This document shows positions 39,757 to 49,618 of a stretch of 64,000 nucleotides of DNA, in pieces. The position numbers and the translations under genes are program-made. Position 1 is the first letter of the stretch, and every line of letters begins with the position of its first letter. This stretch comes from G963667145 sp963667145 (lineage in GTDB: Bacteria > Cloacimonadota > Cloacimonadia > G963667145). The DNA is taken from positions 434,001-498,000 of the forward strand of contig OY762943.1 in the NCBI GenBank assembly GCA_963667145.1, in the 5' to 3' direction. The notes under the pieces are model-generated. The model saw only the letters and a program-made list of their open reading frames with translations. It had not been told where the DNA came from and ran no database searches.

Positions 39757-40461
39757 TTATATTTTTTCCAAATTTTCCGATTTAATCCAAGCCACAAATC
39801 CTTGTTTCAACTTAATCTTGCTCCAAAGTCCGTCTTGCTCCAGCACCGTGAAGAAATTGCCCTCGTGAATGGTGAAAACAGTTTTGAAATCTTCCGCAGG
39901 CCCACTGTATCCCGTGACCTCGTCGGCTATCAAAACAGCTTCAGATTTCATAGCTTCATACTTGTGAAAAGCAAAATATCCCAAAGCCAAACAAAGCATA
40001 AGCGACAAAAAAGACAAGTACTTGGCACGAGGCTTGTAAACTGCAACAATCCAAAAAACACACATGATGAACAGCAAACCCAAAACAAGCACAGCCAACG
40101 CATTCAACGACAATTTCCTGTTGATTTGCTCCCACAATCTTTCCATCTTCGTCAGCTCAACAGGCTTGTCCAAAAGACTTTTTTCGACTATTTGCAAGTT
40201 CTTTGTGATTTGCCACGAATTGGGATTGAACCTCAAGGCACGATGATAGTACAAAATTGACTTGCCATACTCTCCCAACTTGTAATAACAATTGCCAATG
40301 TTGTAATAAGTATCAGCATTTTCGGGCAAATTGAAATATTCCTGCAATGCAGCCTGATATTTTTTCTGAGTGTAATATTCACTCGCTTTGCTCGCTGAAT
40401 TTTGAGCAAACAACAAACAAGAAAAACAGATAAAAATTAGACTAAATGTTATCTTTCTCAT
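39757..40461 (-). CDS. BatE-like TPR and SH3 membrane protein
   Basis: This resembles BatE of the Bacteroides aerotolerance operon. A signal peptide (MRKITFSLIFICFSCLLFA) is followed by two to three TPR units (YYTQKKYQAALQEYF, YYNIGNCYYKLGEYGKSILY), then two membrane helices around residues 120-170 and a C-terminal SH3-like domain (VTGYSGPAEDF, VLEQDGLWSKIKL, GFVAWIKSENL). The other bat genes are not in the window. Its start overlaps the large TPR gene by 20 bases. Confidence 0.82.
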   Translation of the reverse strand: MRKITFSLIFICFSCLLFAQNSASKASEYYTQKKYQAALQEYFNLPENADTYYNIGNCYYKLGEYGKSILYYHRALRFNPNSWQITKNLQIVEKSLLDKPVELTKMERLWEQINRKLSLNALAVLVLGLLFIMCVFWIVAVYKPRAKYLSFLSLMLCLALGYFAFHKYEAMKSEAVLIADEVTGYSGPAEDFKTVFTIHEGNFFTVLEQDGLWSKIKLKQGFVAWIKSENLEKI

Positions 40462-43249
40462 AAGTCACCCCCAACATAAAGGCAATCTCTTTCGCCTTTT
40501 TTTCAGTCAAGTTATTTTTAATTTTATCATAGATAGTCGTAGCTCTGGACGGGTCTTTCAAATAATAGTAGCAATAAATCGCTTTCACATTCGCCTGCAA
40601 TGCCAAATCTTGCCTATCGGGAAAGAGGTAAACGGTTTTCAAAAATTCGATTACAGCTTCTTTGTATTGCTGTTGTTCATAATAAATCAACCCCAGAAAG
40701 TAACCCGCTTTGCTAACAATCTCTTCGTGTTTGCTCCCACGTAGCTCGTTGACCAAAACAGTCGCTTTCGGATAATCTTTGCTCTTTATCAGATAATCGA
40801 CTTTATAAATTTTCGCCTGTTGCAAATACACCTGATTTGCAAACGACGAGAACTCCGCAAATTTACTCTCAAATATCGGACTAACACGCAACGACAACAG
40901 CCTGAGATATTCCAACCAAATCGGCTGATTTTTGCTGGACAAAGCTCCTTTTTGCAACTTATCAAGAGCTCCCAAGGTGTCGTTTTGCTTTAGCTTCAAC
41001 TTCGACCAACTAAGCACCACTTCAGGATTGTCCGTCTTGCACACACTCAGAACGTTGTCCGCTTTCTTGTATTCGCCAAGCACAGCATAATTCTTCGCCA
41101 AAATCAAATTGACCTGCAAATCTTGAGGCTTAACCGCCAAAAATTCCTTACAAGCCTCCACAGTTTTGGCAGAATTTCCCAAATTTTGGAAGTAGTTGAT
41201 TTTTTGCATCAACACATTGGATTTAAAAGATTTATTGGGATATTTGGCAAGTAGCTGATTGAGTTCACTCTCCACTGCAATCGCAGAATCGCACGAACCA
41301 GCCCAAATCAATCCGTCCAAAGCCTCTTGCAAAAACTTGCTTTTGGGATAAATTACCTTCTTGTAATAGACTACCGACTGACGATAATCTCCTTTGTTGT
41401 AATAGCAATTGGCGATGGAAAAAAGAAGATCAGGCGAACTGCTATTGCTTTTGTCTTTGTACAAAATAAAATATTTCACAGCGTTGCTAAAATCTTCTTT
41501 GGCAAAATAGATGTTGGCGATATTCAGCAAATAATCGACCTCATTGCTCTTTTTGTACAAATCTTGGTAAATTTGCAACGCATTATCGTAATCTTGCCCG
41601 TTGTAATAAACCGAAGCAATCCTAATCATAATCTCCGTTTTGTTGGCGTTCTTCGCATTCAGAGCTTTGTTATAGCTTTCCAGAGCCAAATTCAGCTTTT
41701 GCTTGCTGAAATGAATATCGCCTTCCAAAAGGTACTTTTCGTACAGATTAACGCTCTTTACCTTGGACAAGTATTCCGAAGACTCTGTCAACTCGCCCAA
41801 TTTGTAGCAAGTTGCCGCCAAGCGTGAATAGGTGCTTTCCGACTTCTCTTTCGCTATCGATTGCAAAAAATACGCTTTGGCTTGCTTATAATTTTTCGCT
41901 TGAAACTCAATTTCGCCCAAATAGAAATAACTACTGGCGAGTTTAGAAGAAGTTGGAAACAGATTGATAACAGACTTAAATCTATCCTGTGCCACAGTGT
42001 TCCGCTCCAAACGATAATTGGCAACTCCCATCTTGTAATAGGCTTGGTCAGCGAAATTTTTATTAGATTTGTCATTCAAATAATCTTGGTAAAATTTCAA
42101 AGATTCTTGCAATTTATCCTGAGCAAACAAGCTCTCTCCACACAAGAAAATTGCGTCCGCTTGCATCTGCTTATCCAAGCTAAACGACAAAGATTTCTTG
42201 AGATAAAACTCGGCTTTTTGGAATTTGTTCAGTTTGAAATAGTTCCATCCAATCAAATAGAAAGCGGAGCCGGAAAATTCGTGAGACGGATGTTCCTGCA
42301 CAAAATTTTTCAAATCGTAAATGGCGTTCATAGGCGAAGTTTCCGATTTCAATTTTGCCAAATAGAAACTGCTGTTAGCCTCAATTTCTTGATTTGAAGA
42401 GTTTTTCAAATTCAAGAAAATTTCTTTTGCTTTATCGTTTTCGCCTTGAGCCAACAGCACCAATGCCTTATAGAATTTAGCGTTAGGGTTTTCCAAACTT
42501 TGCAAAATTTCCAGAGCTTCCGAATGTTTTTTCAGGTTGTAGTTGGCAATCCCCAAAATCGTCTTGTAATTCTCCAGAGCCTTTGGCGACAATTTGCTCT
42601 CATCAACTTCCAAATCCACAATCTTCTGATGCTGCTTCTTCCCCAAAAGATACGACAAATAGTTCAAAAGATTTTGCCCATACTCCCTATCCTGAAGTGA
42701 AGCGGTCAGCTCTTCCTTTGCCTGCTCTGGCTTGTCCAACGCCAAATAACTCAAAATCAACTGCACTCTGGCATATCCAGTTGGCTTAACATTCAGGGAA
42801 TTTTTGCTCTGAATTACGCTCTGAATGAAATCTTTTCGCTCATACGCTATTAGCGACAAAAAGCAGTAAACCTGCTCCAAATTGTCTTTGTAAGAATATC
42901 CGTCCAAAATGACTTTTGCCTTGGAAAGTTCGCCCAAATTGTAGTAACTCTTCGCTCTGCCCAAGATAATCTTGTCGTTGTATTCGGGCAAAAGTTTCTC
43001 CACTTCCTCGTACTTCTGCAAGGCGTTATCGTACTCTTTGGAATTGTAATAAACCTCTGCCAACAAGTAAATTGCTTTCGGCTTGTATTGGCTGGAAGGA
43101 TACTTTTGCAAGAATTTGAGAATCTCCGTCTTCGCCAACGCATAATTTTTATCGGAACAAAGCCCCAATATGAATTGCAAATCTTGCTTCTGCCCCGCAA
43201 ATAACATAAAAAATGAAAACGCAAAAATAACTAAAACACCTTTTTTCAT
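40442..43249 (-). CDS. Large exported TPR-repeat protein
   Basis: This 935-residue protein starts with a signal peptide (MKKGVLVIFAFSFFMLFAG) and consists almost wholly of tetratricopeptide repeats, around 20 units such as YYNSKEYDNALQKYEEVEKL and YNGQDYDNALQIYQDLYKKS. It probably sits in the periplasm as a protein-binding scaffold. The downstream overlap with the BatE-like gene suggests a shared envelope role. I recognise no enzymatic domain. The tail ENLTEKKAKEIAFMLGV lies beyond the repeats. Confidence 0.85.
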   Translation of the reverse strand: MKKGVLVIFAFSFFMLFAGQKQDLQFILGLCSDKNYALAKTEILKFLQKYPSSQYKPKAIYLLAEVYYNSKEYDNALQKYEEVEKLLPEYNDKIILGRAKSYYNLGELSKAKVILDGYSYKDNLEQVYCFLSLIAYERKDFIQSVIQSKNSLNVKPTGYARVQLILSYLALDKPEQAKEELTASLQDREYGQNLLNYLSYLLGKKQHQKIVDLEVDESKLSPKALENYKTILGIANYNLKKHSEALEILQSLENPNAKFYKALVLLAQGENDKAKEIFLNLKNSSNQEIEANSSFYLAKLKSETSPMNAIYDLKNFVQEHPSHEFSGSAFYLIGWNYFKLNKFQKAEFYLKKSLSFSLDKQMQADAIFLCGESLFAQDKLQESLKFYQDYLNDKSNKNFADQAYYKMGVANYRLERNTVAQDRFKSVINLFPTSSKLASSYFYLGEIEFQAKNYKQAKAYFLQSIAKEKSESTYSRLAATCYKLGELTESSEYLSKVKSVNLYEKYLLEGDIHFSKQKLNLALESYNKALNAKNANKTEIMIRIASVYYNGQDYDNALQIYQDLYKKSNEVDYLLNIANIYFAKEDFSNAVKYFILYKDKSNSSSPDLLFSIANCYYNKGDYRQSVVYYKKVIYPKSKFLQEALDGLIWAGSCDSAIAVESELNQLLAKYPNKSFKSNVLMQKINYFQNLGNSAKTVEACKEFLAVKPQDLQVNLILAKNYAVLGEYKKADNVLSVCKTDNPEVVLSWSKLKLKQNDTLGALDKLQKGALSSKNQPIWLEYLRLLSLRVSPIFESKFAEFSSFANQVYLQQAKIYKVDYLIKSKDYPKATVLVNELRGSKHEEIVSKAGYFLGLIYYEQQQYKEAVIEFLKTVYLFPDRQDLALQANVKAIYCYYYLKDPSRATTIYDKIKNNLTEKKAKEIAFMLGVTYEKDNI

Positions 43250-43267
43250 CTCATTTCTCCTAATAAA

Positions 43268-44035
43268 TTACATAACACTTTTAACTTGCCGTGCAAGTTC
43301 AATAAAATCATCTTCCGACAACTTCTCCCCACGCAACGTCAAATCGAAATCAATTTTTTGGATTTGCTCTTTGCTCAGTAGCGGTTTCAGGTTTACCCTC
43401 AGCATTTTTCGCCTGTTGGAAAAAGCCAAATCAATAACCCGCATATACAAATCCAAATCTTCCACTTCTGGTCGATTTTCCCTCGGCACAGCCATGATGA
43501 CGCTGGAATCGACTTTGGGAGGAGGATAAAATGAACCGCTGGAAACGTCAAAAAGTTTTTTCACCTCAAAATAAAACTGCATCTTCAGGCTCAATCTCCC
43601 GTACTTCTTATTCCCCGGTGTGGCAACAATCCGCTGTGCCACCTCTTTTTGAATCATCACAGTCAGCGAAGAAAACCAATCGATATTTTTGATGACTTTG
43701 AACAAAAACGGCGAAGTGATGTTGTAGGGCAAATTGGCTACTACCTTGACTTTCTCGGAGAGAATCTCATCCCAATTCAGCTTCAGCACATCCGATTTCA
43801 CGAGGTTAATCTTGTCCGCAAACTTCTCCTCAAGGAACTTTTGCAAGTCGTAGTCGATTTCAAACACAGTGAGGTCAACGCCAAATTTCAAAAGTGCTTC
43901 GGTTAAAACTCCTTCTCCACCACCAATCTCCCAAACCTTATCAGATGCGGACAAATCTGTGCTTTCCACAATCTTGTCTATCACAGACAAATCTCGCAAG
44001 AAATGCTGACCAAATCGCTTTTTAAATTTATGCAT
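43268..44035 (-). CDS. ksgA: 16S rRNA adenine dimethyltransferase KsgA
   Basis: KsgA dimethylates two adjacent adenines in the 3' hairpin of 16S rRNA and checks small-subunit assembly. In 255 residues: GQHFLRDLSVIDKIV, the SAM loop EIGGGEGVLTEALL, FEIDYDL, the catalytic NLPYNITSPFLF and the C-terminal AFSNRRKMLRVNL. Length and order are normal. It follows cdsA by 30 bases. Confidence 0.95.
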   Translation of the reverse strand: MHKFKKRFGQHFLRDLSVIDKIVESTDLSASDKVWEIGGGEGVLTEALLKFGVDLTVFEIDYDLQKFLEEKFADKINLVKSDVLKLNWDEILSEKVKVVANLPYNITSPFLFKVIKNIDWFSSLTVMIQKEVAQRIVATPGNKKYGRLSLKMQFYFEVKKLFDVSSGSFYPPPKVDSSVIMAVPRENRPEVEDLDLYMRVIDLAFSNRRKMLRVNLKPLLSKEQIQKIDFDLTLRGEKLSEDDFIELARQVKSVM

Positions 44036-44065
44036 AATCTCGTAACAATCTACAAAATCAAAATT

Positions 44066-44857
44066 TTAGAATATTCCGTAATACCAAATAGCTATCACAT
44101 AAACCACGGGAGCAACCAACAGTAAGCTGTCGAACCTATCAATAACTCCACCGTGACCGGGCAGAAGATTTCCGCTGTCTTTCACATCGCAATCACGCTT
44201 TAAGCTAGACGCCACAACGTCTCCCAACTGTGCCATAATTCCAATAGCAACGGAGATGGTGAGAATAAAAGTTTGTTCCGAATTGAAATAAAAAATGCTG
44301 AAAAGATAACCAGAAAAAATGCAAAAACAAAATCCACCTAAGAATCCTTCCAAAGACTTTTTCGGACTTGCCTTGATAAATCCGCGATGATGTCCAAGGC
44401 TCATACCTATCAAGTAGGCGAAAGTGTCCGTAACCCAAACCAAAACCAAAACGCAGATAATCAGCATGCTCTCAAGCGTCCAAATCTTGTACGCACAGCC
44501 CATGAAAAATCCTATGTACAAAGCACTGAACATTCCGCAAGACAACCGCAGAAGCCCTCCGGATAATTCTTGGTTCAAATTGTAAATTGCCAAAGCGACA
44601 AACAGTGCCATAAAAAGCACCAAAGTCCAAAAATAGTGAGATAGCGAGAAGCTGACAAAAATCAACAAATTGAAAACAACAAAAATTTTGGGAATTTTGA
44701 TGCCTTTATTTTTCAACATCTCTATAAATTCCAAACTCCCCAAAAGCACCAAAGCAGCCAACAACGACAGCAAAAAATATCCACCTTTGTAAAGCAAAAA
44801 CAAAAAAGCGGGTATCCCGATTATTGCAAACAAAACCCTAGTTACAAAATTATTCAC
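44066..44857 (-). CDS. cdsA: Phosphatidate cytidylyltransferase CdsA
   Basis: CdsA makes CDP-diacylglycerol for phospholipid synthesis in the inner membrane. The 263 residues hold about eight hydrophobic helices and the family signature near the C-terminus (SSLKRDCDVKDSGNLLPGHG, then GVIDRFDSLL). WVTDTFAYLIGMSLGHHRG with the conserved DTFAY is also present. The start overlaps the uppS stop by one base. Confidence 0.95.
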   Translation of the reverse strand: MNNFVTRVLFAIIGIPAFLFLLYKGGYFLLSLLAALVLLGSLEFIEMLKNKGIKIPKIFVVFNLLIFVSFSLSHYFWTLVLFMALFVALAIYNLNQELSGGLLRLSCGMFSALYIGFFMGCAYKIWTLESMLIICVLVLVWVTDTFAYLIGMSLGHHRGFIKASPKKSLEGFLGGFCFCIFSGYLFSIFYFNSEQTFILTISVAIGIMAQLGDVVASSLKRDCDVKDSGNLLPGHGGVIDRFDSLLLVAPVVYVIAIWYYGIF

Positions 44858-45558
44858 TACACATCTCCATATCTCCTCTGCCTCTTGCCAAAATCGACAA
44901 GTGCTTTTTCAAACTCTTTTTTATCAAAATCCGGCCACAGCACAGACGTAAACCAAAACTCGCTATAAGCAACTTGCCAAAGCAAAAAATTGGAAACTCT
45001 TTGCTCCCCACTTGTCCTTATCAAAAGGTCTAAAGGCGGTAATTCCGAAGTGTATAAACCGCTTTCCAAACTCTCTTTGGTAATCTTTTTCACTCCCGCA
45101 TCTATCAGGTTGTTCACAGCCATTAGAATCTCATCTTGACCACCGTAACCCAAAGCTATGCATAGCGTCATGCCGTTATTTTTGTGCGTCTGGTTCTGAG
45201 CATCCGCAAGCTCTCTTTGCAAATCTTCAGGAAAATCTGACAAATCACCTATAATTTTTAGAATTATGTTTTTATCCAACAAATTAGACAGTTCCTTGTG
45301 CAAAAAATCGAGTAAAAGTCGCATCAAAGCATCAATTTCGTCTTTCGGTCTCTTCCAATTTTCCGACGAAAAAGCATATAAAGTAAGGCACTCAAGTCCA
45401 ACTTCAACAGCGTATTCCACCGCCCGACGAACAGCCTCCGCTCCAGCTTTGTGTCCCAACTTGCGAGGCAGAAACCTCTTCTTCGCCCATCTGCCGTTTC
45501 CGTCCATAATAATCGCCACGTGCCTCGGCAAATTTTTCACTTTTCCCTTTTTAAACAT
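44857..45558 (-). CDS. uppS: Undecaprenyl diphosphate synthase
   Basis: UppS extends farnesyl diphosphate with isopentenyl units to make the C55 carrier for peptidoglycan and LPS. In 233 residues: HVAIIMDGNGRWAKKR with the catalytic aspartate, GHKAGAEAVRR, YAFSSENWKRP and the C-terminal IRTSGEQRVSNFLLWQ and YSEFWF. It sits upstream of cdsA in the usual uppS-cdsA order. Confidence 0.96.
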   Translation of the reverse strand: MFKKGKVKNLPRHVAIIMDGNGRWAKKRFLPRKLGHKAGAEAVRRAVEYAVEVGLECLTLYAFSSENWKRPKDEIDALMRLLLDFLHKELSNLLDKNIILKIIGDLSDFPEDLQRELADAQNQTHKNNGMTLCIALGYGGQDEILMAVNNLIDAGVKKITKESLESGLYTSELPPLDLLIRTSGEQRVSNFLLWQVAYSEFWFTSVLWPDFDKKEFEKALVDFGKRQRRYGDV

Positions 45559-45567
45559 AATTTTTCT

Positions 45568-46722
45568 TCAACTCCTGAGAATCAAATACTCCTTCAATTC
45601 CTGATTAAAATAGCGGTCAGTCATCGTGGAAATGAAATCCAAAACAATCCTTGGACTTTTCTCACACTCCACCGATTCCAAATAATTTTGACCTTTGCTA
45701 TCCAAAAAATGACAAAAAATCTTGGACTTAATGTTTTGGGTTTGCAAATCGCTTAAGTATTTTTCAAACAATATCTTAAACCCTAAAGCTATCTTGCTTT
45801 TCACATTTTTGTCAGATTGGAAATAAATTTTGTCGTAATTGAATTTTTTCAACTCCAACAAATAGTCGGCTGTGTTATCGCTAAAAGCCACATAATTTTT
45901 GCCGTACGAACCAAGCACCACACTCTTAATCAGAGTATCGACGATTTGGGAATTGTTATCGCCCAGATGTTCCACAACCTCCGATGGTAAATCTTCCCTT
46001 TTAATCAAACCGTACCTTATAGCATCTTCCACATCTTGCCCGATGTAAGCTATGGTATCCGCAATGCGAACTACACAACCCTCCATGGTGGCAGGCATAG
46101 TCTCAGAAGCCTGCCCAAAGGTTTTAGCTTCTACGTAGTTTTGCAAATCTGCCTCGTTCTTTTCGTTATTGGGAAACAACTTGGCAGAATGAACCTCGCC
46201 GTCATGCGAGACAATGCCATCTCTAACCGCGAAAGTCAAGTTGAGACCTTGTCCCTTTTTGGCTATCTTGTCCACAATCCTCAGCGACTGAATATTGTGA
46301 TGAAACTCGCCCAATCCATATTCCTGCGAACATTTGGACAGAGCTTTTTCGCCATCATGACCAAAAGGAGCATGTCCAAGGTCGTGTCCGAGAGCAATTG
46401 CCTCCGTCAATTCCTGATTTAGCTCCAGCATCTTAGCGATAGTTCGGGAAATCTGCGAAACGTACGTCGTGTGCAGGTTGCGATTGCTCATCTCCTCATC
46501 AAACTGATTTGTGAAAGAGAAAACCTGCGTCTTTCCCTGATAGCGTCGATACGCACCGCTGTAAAGGATGCGGTCTCTATCCAAAGCAAAAGGAGAACGA
46601 AAAGAATGTCCGCTCTCCTCTTTTAATCTCGTTATCTTAGAGCCATCACAGGCGTAAGGACTGAATTTCTGCCTTTTAGCAACCTCTTCGGCAATTTTCT
46701 GTAATTCCTCGTTCCGAGTCAT
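45568..46722 (-). CDS. dgt: dGTPase-like HD hydrolase
   Basis: This is a deoxynucleoside triphosphate triphosphohydrolase that splits dGTP or other dNTPs into nucleoside and triphosphate. The HD motif is ALGHDLGHAPFGHDGEKAL. SPFALDRDRILYSGAYRR and QVFSFTNQFDEEMSNRNLHT precede it, and RIADTIAYIGQDVEDAIRYG follows with the last metal ligand. Length (384) fits the family of dGTPase-like proteins. Nucleotide preference is unknown. Confidence 0.92.
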   Translation of the reverse strand: MTRNEELQKIAEEVAKRQKFSPYACDGSKITRLKEESGHSFRSPFALDRDRILYSGAYRRYQGKTQVFSFTNQFDEEMSNRNLHTTYVSQISRTIAKMLELNQELTEAIALGHDLGHAPFGHDGEKALSKCSQEYGLGEFHHNIQSLRIVDKIAKKGQGLNLTFAVRDGIVSHDGEVHSAKLFPNNEKNEADLQNYVEAKTFGQASETMPATMEGCVVRIADTIAYIGQDVEDAIRYGLIKREDLPSEVVEHLGDNNSQIVDTLIKSVVLGSYGKNYVAFSDNTADYLLELKKFNYDKIYFQSDKNVKSKIALGFKILFEKYLSDLQTQNIKSKIFCHFLDSKGQNYLESVECEKSPRIVLDFISTMTDRYFNQELKEYLILRS

Positions 46723-46731
46723 ACATCCGCA

Positions 46732-47595
46732 CTATAAATATTCAATTTTGGCTTTCTCTTTCAAAACTTCCGTGAGATCATCAACAATATCTTTGCCTTG
46801 AGCCATTTTAAGCTCCTTGATGATGTATGTTCGCACAGCTTCAAAGTCCAAATCCTGCTTGGCTGTTTGGGAATTTTTTTTGATGAGATGATAGCCAAAC
46901 TGAGTCTTAACAGGGTCTGACAACTGCCCAACTTCCATCTCAAAAACAGCTTTCTCAAACTCGGGAACCATCTGACCTCTGGTGAAATCTCCCAATGTAC
47001 CACCCTTCTCTTTGGACGGACAATCGGAATATTCTCTGGCACATTCGGAAAATCCCTTGCCAGCTTTTATTTCTCCCAGCACCTTCTCTGCTTTCTCTCT
47101 GGCTTTTTCATCACCATCGTCCTGACTACTAAACAAAATATGACTGGCTCCTACCTTTTCGGGAATGACCATTTTCTCTTTGTTCTTGTTGAAATAGTCT
47201 TTCGCTTCTTCCTCAGTGACATTCGCCTTAGCCTCAATCTCAGAATCGATGGTCTTGTGAATTAGCAAATCTTTGTGCAAATCAGCAGTAAATTTATCGA
47301 TGCTAACGCCTTCTTTCGTCAGCAACTCCTCGAACTTCTCTTTGGAACCAAATCGAGAATAATACGAGTTCAATTCTCTATCGACTTCAGCATCTGCAAC
47401 CTCTAACTTCCTTGCTTGTCCCTCAACAAAAAGAAGTCTATTTTGGACAAGCCTATCAAGCAAAAACTTTTTTTGCTCGACATCAATCTCTTCTGATTTT
47501 TTATTTTCCTGATGAGCAAAAGCCTTAACAATTCTATCCAAGTCAGTTTGAGTTATCGCTTCTCCATCAACAGTCGCTACTACTTTCACAGCCAT
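46732..47595 (-). CDS. Parvulin-type peptidyl-prolyl isomerase (PpiC/SurA-like)
   Basis: This is a 287-residue folding factor. A SurA-like N-domain (ATVDGEAITQTDLDRIVKAF) precedes the parvulin domain from about residue 150 (VGASHILFSSQDDGDEKARE, GTLGDFTRGQMVPEFEKAVF, PVKTQFGYHLIKK). No signal peptide is visible from the ATG at 47595, so this one is probably cytosolic. An upstream in-frame GTG adds five residues but AGGGAAGA fits the ATG. Its ATG overlaps the stop of the upstream small gene. Confidence 0.88.
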   Translation of the reverse strand: MAVKVVATVDGEAITQTDLDRIVKAFAHQENKKSEEIDVEQKKFLLDRLVQNRLLFVEGQARKLEVADAEVDRELNSYYSRFGSKEKFEELLTKEGVSIDKFTADLHKDLLIHKTIDSEIEAKANVTEEEAKDYFNKNKEKMVIPEKVGASHILFSSQDDGDEKAREKAEKVLGEIKAGKGFSECAREYSDCPSKEKGGTLGDFTRGQMVPEFEKAVFEMEVGQLSDPVKTQFGYHLIKKNSQTAKQDLDFEAVRTYIIKELKMAQGKDIVDDLTEVLKEKAKIEYL

Positions 47596-47780
47596 CAATC
47601 TTCCCTGCACATTACCACATTGACCATGCCGATGCGGTCGTTGCCCATGCCTTTATAATCTTTTTCCACTTCGCCTGGAATAATAGAGCAAAGTTTATAT
47701 CCTTCCTCAGCTTTCTCGTTCAAAAATTTTTCCAACTTAGTCACAAACAAATTTTTTTCTACTATGTACTCCATTTCCAC
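47595..47780 (-). CDS. Small DUF4177-like protein
   Basis: This is a 61-residue protein, EYIVEKNLFVTKLEKFLNEK followed by AEEGYKLCSII and a C-terminal strand. The pattern of a strand, a helix ending in 'LN..a.eGy.l' and a second strand resembles the small DUF4177 family, whose function is not known. Its stop overlaps the ATG of the parvulin gene by one base, so the two are coupled. Confidence 0.65.
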   Translation of the reverse strand: MEMEYIVEKNLFVTKLEKFLNEKAEEGYKLCSIIPGEVEKDYKGMGNDRIGMVNVVMCRED

Positions 47781-47822
47781 TCCTTACTCACTGCACCTGC
47801 GTGAGTTACAATTTTAAATACT

Positions 47823-49589
47823 TTATTCTTTAATCTTAATCCCCAATTCGTCCAACTGATAACTATCAACTGGCGACGGAGATTGACTCATCAAATCCAC
47901 AGCTTTTAGGGTTTTGGGGAACGCAATCACGTCACGAATAGAAGAGGCGTTTGTCATAATCATCACCATTCTGTCAATTCCGGGAGCAATGCCTCCATGC
48001 GGAGGAGTGCCGTAACGCAAAGCCTCTAAGAAAAATCCGAATTTCCTCTCCAACTCTTCCTCTTCAAATCCAAGAAGGTCGAAAATTTTCTTCTGAATGT
48101 CCGCTCTGTGACAACGGATACTACCAGAGCTAATCTCCATTCCATTGCACACCAAATCGTAAAGCATACCCTCTATCTTGCCATAATCTTTCTCATCTTC
48201 AAAATATTTGATATGTTCCTCTTTGGGATTGGTGAACATATGGTGACAAGCAACCCATCGTCTTTCTTCGTCGTCGTACTCAAAAAGTGGGAAATCGGTA
48301 ATCCAAGCAAAAGCAAACTCTTCGTTTTTGCACAAATTCAACTGCTTGCCAAGCTCTCTGCGAACTCCGTCCAACACCTTGAAAACAATCTTATCTCTAT
48401 CGCTAGCGTAAAAAATCAAGTCGCCATCTTTGGCTTCGCTCACTTCCAAAATAGCTTTTTGTTCTGTCTCGCTCAAAAATTTTGCAATTCCGCTATCTAG
48501 TTTCCCATCAACTACCTTGGTGTAAGCTAATCCACTTCCTCCAAGGTGCTTAGCAATCCCCACGAACTCATCAATCTGCTTGCGAGAATAGCCACCACAG
48601 TTGGGAGCAACCACACACCGAACGCTTCCGCCACTACTCAAAGCCGAAGAAAACACTTTAAATTCACTATCTTGAAGGACATTGCTTAAATTTTTCAACT
48701 TCAGCCCAAATCGTAAATCAGGCTTATCCGTACCATAATCTTCCATCGCTTTGTGATATTTAATTCTCGGAAAATCAGGCAATTCCACATTCAAAATTTC
48801 CTTGAAAAGAAACTGAAATAGCCTTTGATTAACATCGAAAATATCTTCCTGAGAGACAAAACTCATCTCCATATCAAGTTGCGTAAATTCAGGCTGACGG
48901 TCTGCACGCAAGTCTTCGTCTCTAAAACACTTAGCTATCTGATAATATCTGTCAAACCCAGAAATCATTAAAAGTTGCTTATAAATTTGCGGAGACTGTG
49001 GCAAAGCAAAAAAACTGCCGTGTTGCAAGCGAGATGGCACTAAATAATCACGAGCACCTTCGGGAGTACTTTTCATCAAAATCGGAGTTTCTATCTCAAA
49101 AAACCCTTCGTTATCGAGAAAAGTACGAATTTTACTGATAATTTTGGAACGCATTTTGATGATGCTTTGCAGTGCTGGACGACGCAAATCCAAATAGCGA
49201 TATTTCAAGCGAATATCTTCGTCAGCCATCGTCCCCTCATTGACTTGTACAGGAAGTTCGGGAGCGTTATTCAACAGCAAAAACTCTTCCGCCAAGACCT
49301 CTACTTCTTCGGAATTTCCTTTGGGTTGCACAGTGCCACGAACCCAAACAACAAACTCCGCTCGCAAAGTTTCGACTTTGACAAAATCAGCGAAAGAACC
49401 AGAATCGAACACAACCTGTACTATTCCTGTAACATCCCTCAGCTCCACAAAAATGAGTTTGCCCAAGTCTCTGCGACGATGCACCCAACCACACAAATTG
49501 ACCTTACTGCCTACACTACCACCACTTAGGTCGGCACAATAGTGGCTTCTTTTCTTATCTCCCAAAAAATCCAAATTCACCTTTTCCAC
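47823..49589 (-). CDS. aspS: Aspartate--tRNA ligase
   Basis: This class II enzyme charges tRNA-Asp. The 588 residues show the bacterial layout: OB-fold anticodon domain (VNLCGWVHRRRDLGKLIFVE), motif 2 (KCFRDEDLRADRQPEFTQLD), the GAD insertion in the middle, and motif 3 (GIAPGIDRMVM). It may also charge tRNA-Asn if the organism lacks AsnRS, which cannot be judged here. It is in the minus-strand run upstream of the parvulin gene. Confidence 0.96.
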   Translation of the reverse strand: MEKVNLDFLGDKKRSHYCADLSGGSVGSKVNLCGWVHRRRDLGKLIFVELRDVTGIVQVVFDSGSFADFVKVETLRAEFVVWVRGTVQPKGNSEEVEVLAEEFLLLNNAPELPVQVNEGTMADEDIRLKYRYLDLRRPALQSIIKMRSKIISKIRTFLDNEGFFEIETPILMKSTPEGARDYLVPSRLQHGSFFALPQSPQIYKQLLMISGFDRYYQIAKCFRDEDLRADRQPEFTQLDMEMSFVSQEDIFDVNQRLFQFLFKEILNVELPDFPRIKYHKAMEDYGTDKPDLRFGLKLKNLSNVLQDSEFKVFSSALSSGGSVRCVVAPNCGGYSRKQIDEFVGIAKHLGGSGLAYTKVVDGKLDSGIAKFLSETEQKAILEVSEAKDGDLIFYASDRDKIVFKVLDGVRRELGKQLNLCKNEEFAFAWITDFPLFEYDDEERRWVACHHMFTNPKEEHIKYFEDEKDYGKIEGMLYDLVCNGMEISSGSIRCHRADIQKKIFDLLGFEEEELERKFGFFLEALRYGTPPHGGIAPGIDRMVMIMTNASSIRDVIAFPKTLKAVDLMSQSPSPVDSYQLDELGIKIKE

Positions 49590-49618
49590 CCTCTTTCAAA
49601 ACTTTATATTCATTCCAT